Source: Dactylonectria macrodidyma
Lineage: Eukaryota > Ascomycota > Sordariomycetes > Hypocreales > Nectriaceae
DNA length: 33,484 nucleotides
Assembly (NCBI GenBank): GCA_020744425.1
Contig: JAGMUV010000061.1
Coordinates: 1-33,484, forward strand
Reading direction: 5' to 3'
The position numbers and the translations under genes are program-made. Of the stretch, positions 20,409 to 31,088 are shown piece after piece (position 1 is the stretch's first letter; each line of letters begins with the position of its first letter). The notes under the pieces were generated by a model. It saw only the letters and a program-made list of their open reading frames with translations, was not told where the DNA came from and did not search any database.

Positions 20409-22454
20409 TAATTAGCCTTTTAAAATATATTAAGTAATTAAAAAGCTAAATAGAAAAGCTAAATAGAAAAGCTAAATAAAAAAGCTAAATATTAAAAAGT
20501 AAAATCATTATATAATAAAAGCCTTATAAAAGCTCTATATTCATTATTAAGGTTATAGTCCTTTAGTAGCGCACACTCAGAAAGGGGCCAGAGGTTAAAT
20601 AGTAAAAAAAAAAAAAAAAACAACTAATAGTAAATAATAGTATAAGGGCCTAAAACCCAAGCCTAAGGCAATAGTAACTCAGAATGACTAGAGTTTTTAC
20701 TATATTAGAGTATAAGCCTTACTATCTTAATTAACCCTTTAAGATGCATTAAACAGCTAGAAAGCTAAATAGAAAAGCTAGATAGAAAAGCTAAATAGAA
20801 AAGCTAGATATCAAAAGGCAAAATCATTATATAATAAAAGCCCTATAAGGATTCGTCATATTCTAAGTTACTTTATCACAGTTCTAAGTCATAATTTAGC
20901 TCTTTATAATTCTAGATTATAATTTAACTTACTAAAAATTAACTCTTTATAATTTAACTAACCTATAATAAATACTATAATAAATATTTAATATAATATA
21001 CTCTATACTCTTAATAACTTAAGTTTTAATAATTACTATACTCTCTTTATATATAATTTAAATACTAAGCTTAGTAAGGATATAAAAACCTTTAATAAAC
21101 TAAAAGCTATAATAATAGAATATAGTCTTAAAAAAACTAGAACTATTAAGACTTAATAACTTTCTAATAGTAAGTAAGTTACCTTAGTAATCTTTAAGAC
21201 TAAAGTATTCTTAAGACTATGCCTCTTTAGAAATAACTAATAATTTAAGAACTAGATTAAAAATGAATAATACTTTTTAAGGTGACTAGTAGTAAAGCCA
21301 GTATTTAAAATATCCTTAGAAGAAATAGCGTTCTTTAAGTCACTAGTTAATATTAATAAGGGGTGGATAATATAAGTTATAAGAAACCTGGTTATTATTA
21401 ATGCGTAAAATGACTGATGACTGCGTTAGAAACTAAGGGAATCCTGCTACAGTCGCTTCTGACATTAACTGCGATGGGTTGAAGGATTTGGCAGAGGAAG
21501 GTTCTGGGTTCCTAGTGGTTAAGGGAGGAGGGATAAGAGTCTATCTATAACTAGGTCGACTAATTAATTAAGTCCTTCGTCTTAAGATAACTTAAGCAAT
21601 GCAAATACGTGACTATATAGAAACGCAGCAGCGTAAAAATAAAAGTCCGAACAGTGGTTTTAATAGCGCTATATTCATTATATTCTAAGCTTATTATAAT
21701 TCTAACTTATACTTATATTATAATTTAGCTCTTTATAATTCTAAATTATAATTTAATTTATTAAAAAATAACTCTTTATAATTTAATTAATTTATAATAA
21801 ATATTATAATAAATATTTAATATAATATATTCTATATTTTTAATAACTTAAGTTTTAATAATTATTATATTCTTTTTATATATAATTTAAATATTAAATT
21901 TAATAAAAATATAAAAACCTTTAATAAGCTAAAAGCTATAATAATAAGATATAATTTTAAAGAAATTAGAATTATTAAAACTTTATAACTCTTTAATAAT
22001 AAGTAAGTTATTTTAATAATCTTTAAAATTAAAGTATTCTTAAGACTATACTTTTTTAAAATAATTAATAATTTAAGAATTAAATTAAAAATAAATAATA
22101 TTTTTAAAAGAAATAATATTTTTAAAAGAAATAATATTTTTTAAATTATTAATTAATATTAATAAAAAGTAAATAATATAAATTATAAAAAATATTATTA
22201 TTATTAATATATAAAATAATTAATATATTAGAAATTAAAAGAATTTTATTATAATTACTTTTAATATTAAATATAATAAGTTAAAAGATTTAATAAAAGA
22301 AGGTTTTATAAAAAAGAAGGGATAAGAGTCTATTTATAATTAGGTTAACTAATTAATTAAATCCTTTATTTTAAGATAACTTAAGTAATATAAATAAGTA
22401 ATATAGAAATGCAGTAATATAAAAATAAAAGTCTGAATAGCGGTTTTAATAGTA
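20409..22454 (-). mobile_element. Element R copy R13, 3' end missing, inside R11, contains R14
   Basis: Minus-strand long-type copy. The 5' end is complete (gcggttttaatagta at 22454), but the 3' side starts abruptly near 20409 at taattagccttttaaaat, so the last ~240 bp are gone. It lies tail to tail with R11, which lacks the corresponding part. R14 sits at 20548-21668. A local direct duplication (ataatatttttaaaagaa, twice) is present at about 22095-22130. Confidence 0.82.
20548..21668 (-). mobile_element. Element R copy R14, complete, nested in R13, lightly mutated 5' half
   Basis: TAAGGTTATAGTCC at 20548 to ggttttaatagcg at 21668, 1,121 bp. Flanked by the exact 13-bp duplication ctatattcattat (20535-20547, 21669-21681), which is R13 sequence. 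The 5' part (21360-21660, read on the minus strand) keeps many non-TpA sites: aaacctggttatt, gactgatgactgcgttagaa, cgatgggttgaaggatttgg. It is the best guide to the 5' third of the long type. The A-run near 20606 (complement of the T-run) is 18 bases. Confidence 0.93.
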
Positions 22455-22554
22455 TTACTATTAGTTATATAATTTTCTTTTAACTATTTAACCTCTAGCC
22501 TCTTTCTAAGTGTGCACTACTAAGGATTATAACCTTAATATAATTATAATTAAT

Positions 22555-23423
22555 AGAAAATTAGTACTAAGTCTTTATAATCCTTATAGCCTTTATATAT
22601 AACTATTTTAAGCTTATTTAGTATTTAATATTATATTACTTTTAAAAGTATATAAAAAAGATACTATAAATAATTATATTTTTATTAATATAATAAAGAC
22701 AAAAGTAAGAGTTTTTAAATTTAATAAAGTAATTATTTAATATATTAAATAGTCTTAATTTAGTACTTTATATTAAAAACAGAATAATATTCTTTTAATA
22801 TATATATTTATAAATCTACTTTTAAAATATAAGATTATTATATTATAAAAAGGTAAAAGAGTGTAATAATAATATATCTTTATTACTAAGCCTTCTTAAT
22901 ATAACTTATAATACTTTTATTTTATTTTATATATATATTAATACTTAGACTAGTCTTATAAACACTTCTAATTAATTTTACTTTTATTTTTAATAAATAT
23001 TATATAAACTTATATTAAATAGTATAATAATATAAGAATTAAGCTTTTTATACTATTTCTATTAAATAATAATTACTTTTAAACTATTTTAATCTTAATT
23101 AAATAATATATTTACTTTTAATACTCTATATTCTAATATTAAAGTAAGTATTAATTCTATTTTTATAATATAATTTTTAATGTATAATTAATAAAACCGA
23201 GACTTACTTAATATTTAAAACCTTAAGTCTATTAAATATAATAATAAAAATAGCTAAAGTTAATTAATATATTAAAAAATATTAATTTTTATATTTATTT
23301 CTTATTACTTAATATTATTAACTTTTTAATAGTTATAATAATTAAAGCTATTATAAGATTATTTATATCTTTAAATATAAGACTATTATTACTTAGCTTA
23401 ATAATTAATAAGATTAGTAAAAT
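22555..23423. other. Unidentified TpA-rich segment between R11 and R16
   Basis: 870 bp, no real open frame. Plus-strand translation with stops read as former Gln gives long stretches (for example around 22690-22860 and 23000-23300), suggesting a former retroelement gene, but I could not identify a domain. It may continue at 24503-24627 and 25773-25953, since R16 and R17 are insertions. Confidence 0.4.
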
Positions 23424-23436
23424 ATAATAAAAGTAG

Positions 23437-24489
23437 CGCTATTAAAACCGCTATTCAGACTTTTATTTTTACATTACTGCGTTTCTAGATTATATATTTA
23501 TATTACTTAAGTTATTTTAAAATAAAGAACTTAATTAATTAATTAACCTAATTATAAATAGACTCTTATCCCTCTTCTTTTATAAAACCTTCTTCTATTA
23601 AATCCTTTAATCTATTATAATTAATATTAAAAGTAATTATAATAAGATTCCTTTAGTTTCTAATATAGTTATTAATTATTTTATATATTAATAATAACTA
23701 TATTTTTTATAATTTATATTATATATTCTTTATTAATATTAGCTAATAACTTAAAAAATACTATTTCTTTTAAAAATATTTTAAATATTAGCTTTATTAT
23801 TAATTACTTTAAAAAGTATTATTTATTTTTAATTTAATTTTTAAATTATTAATTATTTTTAAAAAAGTATAATCTTAAGAATACTTTAATCTTAAAGATT
23901 ATTAAAATAACTTATTTATTATTAAATAGTTATTAAGTCTTAATAGTTCTAGTTTCTTTAAGACTATATCTTATTATTATAGCCTTTAGTTTATTAAGGG
24001 CTTTTATATTCTTATTAAGCTTAGTATTTAAATTATATATAAAGAGAGTATAGTAATTATTAAAACCTAAGTTATTAAGAGTATAGAGTGTATTATATTA
24101 GATATTTATTATAGTATTTATTTTAGTTTTTAATAAGTTAAATTATAATATAATTAGAATTATAAATAGCTGAATTATAACTTAGAACTATAATAAGCTT
24201 AGAATATAATAAACTTTTATAAGGCTTTTATTATATAATGATTTTGCCTTTTAATATCTAGCTTTTCTATTTAGCTATCTAGCTATTTAATGCATTTCGA
24301 AGGGTTAATTAGAATAGTAAGGCTTATACTCTAATATAATAAAAACTCTAGTCATTCTGAGTTACTATTGCCTTAAGCTTGGGTTTTAGGCCTTTATACT
24401 ATTATTTACTATTAGTTATTGTCTTTTTTTTTTACTATTTAACCTCTGGCCCCTCTCTAAGTATACATTACTAAAGGACTATAACCTTA
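23437..24489 (+). mobile_element. Element R copy R16, complete long type
   Basis: cgctattaaaaccgctattc to gactataaccttA, 1,053 bp. Exact 13-bp duplication ataataaaagtag on both sides (23424-23436, 24490-24502). The 5' end is well kept, the middle heavily RIP-mutated. The 13-bp array is reduced to about two units (24258-24285). Confidence 0.92.
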
Positions 24490-24502
24490 ATAATAAAAGT
24501 AG

Positions 24503-24627
24503 CATATATAAGTATTTAATTTTTAAAGCTTATATTTAATACTTAAAAAATAAAGCTAATAAAGAAAACATTAGTTTTTTTTAAAATAATAATAATTACT
24601 ATAAAATATACATTAGATACTATTAAT
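24503..24627. other. AT-rich spacer
   Basis: Short segment between the R16 and R17 target duplications; nothing recognised. Confidence 0.5.
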
Positions 24628-24641
24628 ACTAATATTAATAT

Positions 24642-25758
24642 TAAAGTTATAATCCTTTTATAGTATATACTTAAAGAGAGGCTAGAGATTAAATAGTAAA
24701 AAAAATATAAAAAATAACTAATAGTAAATAATAGTATAAAGGCTTAAAACCAAAGCCTAAGGCAATAATAACTTAGAATAACTAGAGTTTTTACTATATT
24801 AAGGTATAAGCCTTATTATCTTAATTAACCCTTTAAAATGCATTAAGTAATTAGAAAGCTAAATAGAAAAGCTAAATAAAAAAGCTAAATAGAAAAGCTA
24901 AATAGAAAAGCTATATAAAAAAGCTAAATATTAAAAAGTAAAATCATTATATAATAAAAGCCTTATAAAGGCTTTACTTTATTATATTCTAAGCTTATTA
25001 TAATTCTAACTTATACTTATATTATAATTTAACTCTTTATAGTTCTAATTATATTATAATTTAACTTATTAAAAAATAAAATAAATACTATAATAAATAT
25101 TTAATATAATATATTTTATATTCTTAATAACTTAGGTTTTAATAATTACTATACTCTTTTTATATATAATTTAAATATTAAGGTTAATAAAAATATAAAA
25201 ACTTTTAATAAATTAAAAATTATAATAATAAGATATAGTCTTAAAGAAACTAGAATTATTAAGACTTAGTAACTTTTTAATAATAAGTAAATTACTTTAG
25301 TAATCTTTAAGACTAAAGTATTCTTAAGACTATATCTCTTTAAAAGTAATTAATAATTTAAGAATTAGATTAAAAATAAATAATATTTTTTAAAGTAATT
25401 AATAGTAAAGTTAGTATTTAAAATATTTTTAAAAAAAATAGTATTTTTTAAATTATTAATTAATATTAATAAAAGATAGATAATATAAGTTATAAATAAT
25501 ATAGCTATTATTAATATATAAAATGACTAATAATTGTATTAAAAACTAAGGGAATTCTATTAAAATAGTTAAAGAATTTAGTTAAGGAAGGTTCTGAGTT
25601 CTTAGTAGTTAAGGGAGGAGGGATAAGAGTCTATTTATAATTAAATTAACTAATTAATTAAGTCCTTTATCTTAAGATAACTTAAGTAATATAAATATAT
25701 AACTATATAAAAACGCAGTAATATAGAAATAAAAGTCTAAATAGCAGTTTTAATAATA
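24642..25758 (-). mobile_element. Element R copy R17, complete long type
   Basis: taaagttataatcc at 24642 to gcagttttaataata at 25758, 1,117 bp. Exact 14-bp duplication actaatattaatat (24628-24641, 25759-25772). The 13-bp array has about six units (24854-24925) with unit variants such as aaaaagctaaata. Heavily mutated, except near the 5' end (gggaggagggataagagtct at 25610). Confidence 0.92.
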
Positions 25759-25772
25759 ACTAATATTAATAT

Positions 25773-25953
25773 ATATAATAGAATATTAAAATAGTAATAT
25801 AATATAAAGTAATAAGAATTAAGAAAAGGTATATTTAACTTAATAATAATTAAAATACTAGAATATTATTTTATATATAGTAATATAATAGTAAATAGTA
25901 TAATTACTAAGCTTATTATAAGTAGTACTATTATTCTAACTAATAAAATAAGA
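25773..25953. other. AT-rich spacer before M5
   Basis: Degraded sequence from the R17 target duplication to the TA used by M5; nothing recognised. Confidence 0.5.
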
Positions 25954-27249
25954 TAATATATATAATAAGCAAGTATAATAGATAAGAGTATGCAATACTT
26001 AAACTTTTCACTTTAAAGTATAATTTTCTAAAAATTCTTAAAAATTAAATTTAAGCTAAAAATTACTAAAAACTAGAAATTATATTTATTAAGTGAGAAT
26101 ATATAAGATATAAATTTCTAGGATTTTATATATTTTTATTTTTTAACTTATTAAGAAAAAGTCTATTCATACTATGTACTTTATTATATCTAACTTAATA
26201 AGCTCTTTAAAATTATAAAAAGAAAATTCATTATATTAACATATACTAAGCTAAAAAAAGAAAGCTTAATATATATAATAAGCGAGTTAGAAATATAAGC
26301 AAGTTAGAAAAAATCCTATACTATTAAAATAAAAACTTTCATAAAAATATAATAATGACTTTAATTAATTAAAACTAATTACTATCCTCTTCTTTAAAAG
26401 TCTTAATTATAACTTAATAAGTCCTTATATTATAACTTACCTTTTTATAATGTCTATAGTGCCTTTCCTTTAGTATTACTAACCTCCTTTAATTATTACT
26501 TCTTAATAATTTAGCTATTATCTATATATTAATATCTCTTTAATCTATTTTATCCCTTCTTTTATTTAAAGTCATCTTCCTTCCTTTATATAAGTAGGTT
26601 CTTTTTACTTTATATTACTTACTATAAGTCTTATTTATTTATTAAAAGATTTAGACTTTAGACTTTAATAAGGCATTCTAATATATTATTACTTTTATTC
26701 TTTTTAAAAGTAATTTAAATACTTTAAGAATTAATACTAAAGAGTTACTTTAATATCTTCTTATTTATCTTTTAAAGTATTTAAACTAAGAGCTAGCCTT
26801 AAGTATAGTCTTTAGAGTCTTTAAAACCTAAGGGTTAAGAAAGCTAATCTCCTTTTTAATTAGTATTAGAGTTTATAGTTATATATTAAGCTTTAATATA
26901 ATATCTTCTAGATTTAAAAGAATAAGTTTAGTTCTTTAAAAACCTCTTTTAATATTATTCTTTATTATAATAGCTTTATAAGTAATATAAAAAGCTAAAA
27001 AGAACTCAGTCTTTAAAATATAAGTTATAAAGTATTTAATTAATTATTTAATTATTTAATTATAAACTATTTTAAATAGCTTAAAGTATCTAATATTAAA
27101 AGGCTAAAGTAAATAAAATAAATAAAATAATATATAAAGTATAATAATATAATTCTCTTTATAATATTTCTTAAAGTTAATAGAATAATAATTTTTATAT
27201 TTATTAAAAATTAAAAGATAATAATAATTAATTAATTAATTTTTTATAT

Positions 27250-27727
27250 TTAAGGTTATAGTTCTTAGTAGTACATACTTAGAAAGAGGCTAGAGATTAA
27301 ATAATTTAAAAGAAAATATAATTAATAATAAATAATAATATAAAGGCCTAAAACCTAAGCTTAAAATAATAGTAACTCAGAATGACTAGAGTTTTTACTA
27401 CATTAGGGTACAAGCCTTACTATCCTATTCAACCCTTTAAGATACATTACTAAAAAAGCTAGACAGAAAAGCTAGATAGAAAAGCTAGACAGAAAAGCTA
27501 GATATCGGAAGGCAAAATCGTCATGTGATAAAAGCCCCGTGAGGGCTCTGCATTCGTCGCATTCCAAGCTCGTCGCAATTCTAAGTCGCAATTCAATTAC
27601 CTCTTTACAATTCCAGATCGCAATTTAACTCATCAGAGACCAAAACGAACACCACAATGGACGTCTAGCGCAACACACTCCACGCTCCTAGTAACTCGGG
27701 TTTCGGCAGCCGCTATACTCTTTCTAT
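27250..27727 (-). mobile_element. Element R copy R18, 5'-truncated, lightly mutated, inside Fot B
   Basis: Keeps the 3' end (ttaaggttatag at 27250) and stops at ctatactctttctat after 478 bp, lacking the 5' half. The exact 14-bp duplication ttaattttttatat flanks it (27236-27249, 27728-27741), so the truncation happened at insertion. The 5'-side half (27480-27727) is nearly free of RIP (gcattcgtcgcattccaagc, cacactccacgctcctag, ttcggcagccgc), while 27250-27420 is mutated like old copies. The 13-bp array has about four units (27455-27505). Confidence 0.92.
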
Positions 27728-27809
27728 TTAATTTTTTATATATTAATTAAAGTATTTAAATTACTTAAGACCTATTTTATTATTAATTTAATTATTTAAA
27801 GTTATTATA

Positions 27810-28246
27810 ATATGCATAATAAGCAAGTATACTAAATAAGTGAATGCACTACTTATACTATATAATTAAAAGTTATAATTTTTAATTTTCTAAAATTAGA
27901 TATATAATTTTAAGAATTTTAAGGAATTAATTTTAGATCTTTAAATAAAAAAGTCATAAGATAGTCTTTTTTCTAGACTTTTAAAAAATTTACTTAGCTC
28001 TTTAAAAATAAAAATAAGAAAAAAAATAGTATAAGTAAGATTATTTTAAATAACTTTATAAAGAGTTTTTATAAAAACCTAGAAAAATAATTAATTATTA
28101 TAAGTAAATTAATATATCTATTTTTTAAATTATAGCTATTTTAAGCCTAGTTTAAATTTTAAAGATATTTTTTAAAAATCATATTTTAAGGTATAAACTT
28201 GCTTTAGTGTACTTATTTAGTTAGTGCACTTGCTTATTATATATAT
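27810..28246. mobile_element. MITE M6, 437 bp, inside Fot B
   Basis: Left end atatgcataataagcaag, right end gcacttgcttattatatatat, TA at 27808-27809 and 28247-28248. Fot A has the uninterrupted sequence (agctattataataactt, reverse strand, near 13486) with one TA, a direct empty-site proof. The terminal blocks read agtatac/agtgcac type. The interior is more diverged than in M3, M4 and M8. Confidence 0.92.
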
Positions 28247-29174
28247 TAATAGTTTAATTACTTAAGAAGTTACTTTTTTAATACTAATTAATAAGATAAT
28301 ATTAGCTTATAATTATAAGAAATAGCTAGATTATTTAGCTTTTTATATTAATTATTTAAATAACTATAATTTATTCTTAGTTTTTAAATTAAATTAAGTT
28401 TAAATTTCTATACTTATTTATACTTATAATTACTATTTTACTTATAATTATACTTATTATAAAGCTAGTCTTATTAAAATTATAAATATTAATTAGATTA
28501 ATACTATATTTTATAATTATATTCTTTATAAGTCTAAATTACTTATAAATAATAATTAGATCTTTATATTTAGCTTTTTAATAGTTATATTTATAAAAAA
28601 AATAGATCTTAAGCTCTTAGTATTACTTAATAAAGTTAGAAGCTTAGTACTTACTAATAGGTAATGCATTATAATTAGTAAGTAGTTAGTTAGCTATTTC
28701 TTTAATATTATATAATTATAGAAGAAATCCTTATGAATCTAGGTTAAGAATGAATTAAATAATGATCTATTCCTTAAGGTCAGTTAGTTAATACGAAGTA
28801 GGGATAATATTACCTTAAGAAGGTTTACTATAATATCAGTTATAAAGAGTACTAAGCAGGACTTTATATAATATTATAATAAGGTAGATATATAATTTTA
28901 GATCATTTTAAAGAGCCTGAAGAGTAAGGATAATATTTGCCTTTTTACTTAATTATAATATATTTAGTAATTAAGAAATGATTAATTAAATAAAAAGAAG
29001 GAGAGTTAAGGGATTTTTTCTAACTTGCTTGTATTTCTAACTTGCTTATTATATATATTATATAAGTTTAATAATTTTATTATTAGTTTTAGGTTATCTG
29101 GGGTAGGTTATTTTTTACTGTATAGTGCACTGTTACACTCGCTTGTCTATTGCACTCACTTATTATATACGTTA

Positions 29175-29431
29175 TTTAACTTTTATAAGAAAGTGGAATT
29201 AAAATATATAATATTTATATAATTTTATTAAGGTAATAAAAAGCATAGGATGTATATATTAAGAAGGATAAGAATTACTATATTAAGAACTAATAAAAAG
29301 GCGAGACTAAGAAAGTATGTTTAATAAGGCCTTTTATTTATTAAAGCATAAGACCTTTCATTCCTTAAAGCATAATAAAATATAATTAGGATTTACTATT
29401 TATTATATAAATGTATTTTTTATATTTAATA
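29175..29431. other. Spacer between M5 and M7
   Basis: Slightly richer in G and C than most spacers (aaaaaggcgagactaagaaag near 29295; gcataagacctttcattcc near 29347). No frame, terminal repeat or known family recognised. Confidence 0.45.
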
Positions 29432-29433
29432 TA

Positions 29434-29892
29434 ACATACTTAATAAGCGAGCGCTATAACTAAGCGAATGCTATACCTATACTATATATTTAAAACTCTA
29501 AACTTTAAATTTCTTAAAATAGACTATATAGCTTTAAGATTTTTAAGGATTTAATTTTAAGTATGTAATTAAAAAGTTAATAAACTAGTATTTTTTTTAG
29601 ACTTTTTAAAAAATTATTAAACTAATTATAAATAGAAATAGTAAAATAGATAGTATGAATTTTATACTACTAGCGCTATAAATATATATAACTTAAAAAA
29701 ATTCTTAAAAATAAGATATTTTATAAATAAGTTAAGTTAAAAATCTTAGCTATTTTAAACTTAGTTTAGATTTTTAAGATTTTTTTTAAAATTATAATTT
29801 AAAGTGAAAATCTTATTATAGCGCTCGCTTATCTGTAGCGCTCGCTTGTCTGCAGCGCTCGCTTGTCTGCAGCGCTCGCTTATTAAGTACGT
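29434..29892. mobile_element. MITE M7, 459 bp, with an expanded right end
   Basis: Left end acatacttaataagcgagcg, right end gcgctcgcttattaagtacgt, TA at 29432-29433 and 29893-29894. The left end has two blocks; the right end has four copies of a 17-bp block. The 34 bp excess over the usual 425 bp equals two extra blocks exactly. The interior carries the gaattttatactactagcgc family block near 29660. Non-coding. Confidence 0.92.
29820..29885. repeat. Four 17-bp terminal blocks in M7
   Basis: Units start at 29820, 29837, 29854 and 29871: agcgctcgcttatctgt, then agcgctcgcttgtctgc twice, then the terminal agcgctcgcttattaag. They contain CpG-rich gcgctcgc inside an otherwise TpA-saturated region. 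Confidence 0.93.
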
Positions 29893-29917
29893 TATATATA
29901 TATATATTATTATATTA

Positions 29918-30936
29918 CTATTAAAACCGCTATCCAGACTTTTATTTCTATATTACTATATTCCTTATTATTATATTTCTATATAATTATATATTTATAT
30001 TACTTAAATTATTATAAAATAAAAGACTTAATTAATTAATTAACCTAGTTATAAATAGATTTTTATCTTTCTTTTTTTAATTATTAAGAATTTATTAATA
30101 AAACCTCCTTTTATTATATCCTTTTATTATTCTTAGTCTTTTTATATATTAATAATAATTATATTATTTATAATTTATATTATTTACTTTTTATTAATAT
30201 TAACTAATAATTTTAAAAATACTATTTTTTTTAAAAATATTTTAATTATTAGCTTTATTATTATCTTAAAAAGTATTTTTTATTTTTAATTTAATTTTTA
30301 AATTATTAATTACTTTTAAAAAAGTATAGTCTTAAGAATACCTTAGTCTTAAAAATTATTAAAATAATTTATTTATTATTAAAAAGTTATTAAGTCTTAA
30401 TAATTCTAATTTCTTTAAAACTATAATTTATTATTATAGTTTTTAGCTTATTAAGGGTTTTTATATTTTTATTAAGCTTAGTATTTAAGTTATATATAAA
30501 AAGAGTATAATAATTATTAAAACCTAAGTTATTAAGAGCGTAGAGTATATTATATTAGATATTTATTATAGTATTTGTTATAGGTTAGTTAGATTATAAA
30601 GAGCTGGAATTATAAAGAGTTGAATTGTGACTTGGAATTGCGATGAGGTAACTTGGAATGTGACGAAAGCCCTTATGGGGCTTTTATCGTATGATGATTT
30701 TGCTTTCTAATATCTAGCTTTTCTGTCTAGCTTTTCTAGTAATATATCTTAAAGGGTTGAATAAGATAGTAAGGCTTACACTCTGATATAGTAGAAACTC
30801 TAGTCATTCTGAGTTACTATTGCCTTAGGCTTGGGTTTTAAGCCTTTATACTATTATTCACTATTAGTTATATTTTTTTTAACTATTTAACCTTTAGCCC
30901 CTCTCTAAGTGTGCGTTACTAAGGACTATAACCTTA
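29918..30936 (+). mobile_element. Element R copy R19, complete long type
   Basis: ctattaaaaccgctatcc to ggactataaccttA, about 1.02 kb. The flanks atattattatat (29904 onward and 30937 onward) form a duplication of about 12 bp. The segment 30600-30690 is lightly mutated (gtgacttggaattgcgatgagg). It carries the clearest hairpin of the element: aaagccc (30666-30672) pairs with gggcttt (30678-30684). The 13-bp array has two units. Confidence 0.9.
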
Positions 30937-30949
30937 ATATTATTATATA

Positions 30950-31073
30950 TTATATAGAATTATTAATATAATTTATATATATAAAGTTAAATAATAATCT
31001 TAATTAAGTAAATATATTATTTTAATAAAATAATCTTATTATTTTAATATTAAATAGAGATTATAATATAAAG
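30950..31073. other. AT-rich spacer between R19 and R20
   Basis: Only A/T-rich sequence; nothing recognised. Confidence 0.5.
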
Positions 31074-31088
31074 AATAATAATATATAT

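Larger units (their letters stand above)
18375..22537 (+). mobile_element. Element R copy R11, outer copy with nested R12 and R13
   Basis: 5' end tattaaaatcac at about 18375; final piece tactattagttatat ... ggattataaccttA at 22455-22537. The flanks atataattataatttat (about 18358-18374) and atataattataattaat (22538-22554) agree at all but one position, so both ends belong to one insertion. R12 (18997-20084) and R13 (from about 20409 to 22454, containing R14) interrupt it. About 240 bp of its 3' region, between the 13-bp array and the final piece, are missing next to the inverted R13. Confidence 0.85.
26770..28940 (-). pseudogene. Decayed pogo/Fot1-type transposase of Fot B
   Basis: The minus strand from about 28940 reads (stops shown as -) ILTLQAL-NDLKL, STLYN, SKPS-GNIIPTSY, LTDLKE-III-FILNLD, then IKEIAN-LLTNYN. 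This is the N-terminal HTH and CENP-B-type domain typical of pogo/Fot1 transposases; the stops fit Gln/Arg codons turned to TAA/TAG/TGA. The first catalytic region lies near 28480, the C-terminal block at about 26780-26970. M6 and R18 interrupt the frame between them. It is somewhat better preserved at its N terminus than the Fot A gene. Non-functional; any activity of the family would need an intact copy elsewhere. Confidence 0.85.
26269..29058 (-). mobile_element. Fot B: pogo/Fot1-type DNA transposon relic inside M5
   Basis: Ends atatatataataagcgag (26269) and gcttattatatatat (to 29058), flanked by TA (26267-26268, 29059-29060). Each end has a double block: aataagcgagttagaaat then ataagcaagttagaaaaa on the left, and its near-perfect inverse on the right. 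Removing R18 (with duplication) and M6 (with TA) leaves about 1.85 kb. 26370-27030 is the reverse complement of 15060-15720 in Fot A, and 28600-29000 of 12710-13100, so both are copies of one family in opposite orientation. The right end near 28720-28930 is less mutated than Fot A. Confidence 0.92.
25956..29172. mobile_element. MITE M5, split by the Fot B insertion
   Basis: Left part 25956-26266, right part 29061-29172. Ends: atatatataataagcaag on the left and cactcacttattatatacgt on the right, flanked by TA (25954-25955, 29173-29174). The total span of 3,217 bp minus Fot B and its TA duplication (2,792 bp) leaves exactly 425 bp, the length of M3 and M4. The interior of the left part has the cttttcactttaaag start shared with M4. 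The small plus-strand frame at 29025-29222 crosses the Fot B end, M5 and the spacer and is not a gene. Confidence 0.92.

Noticed and set aside
29025..29222. 65-codon plus-strand frame
   Set aside because: It starts in the Fot B terminal repeat, crosses the right part of M5 and ends in spacer, so it spans three unrelated pieces.
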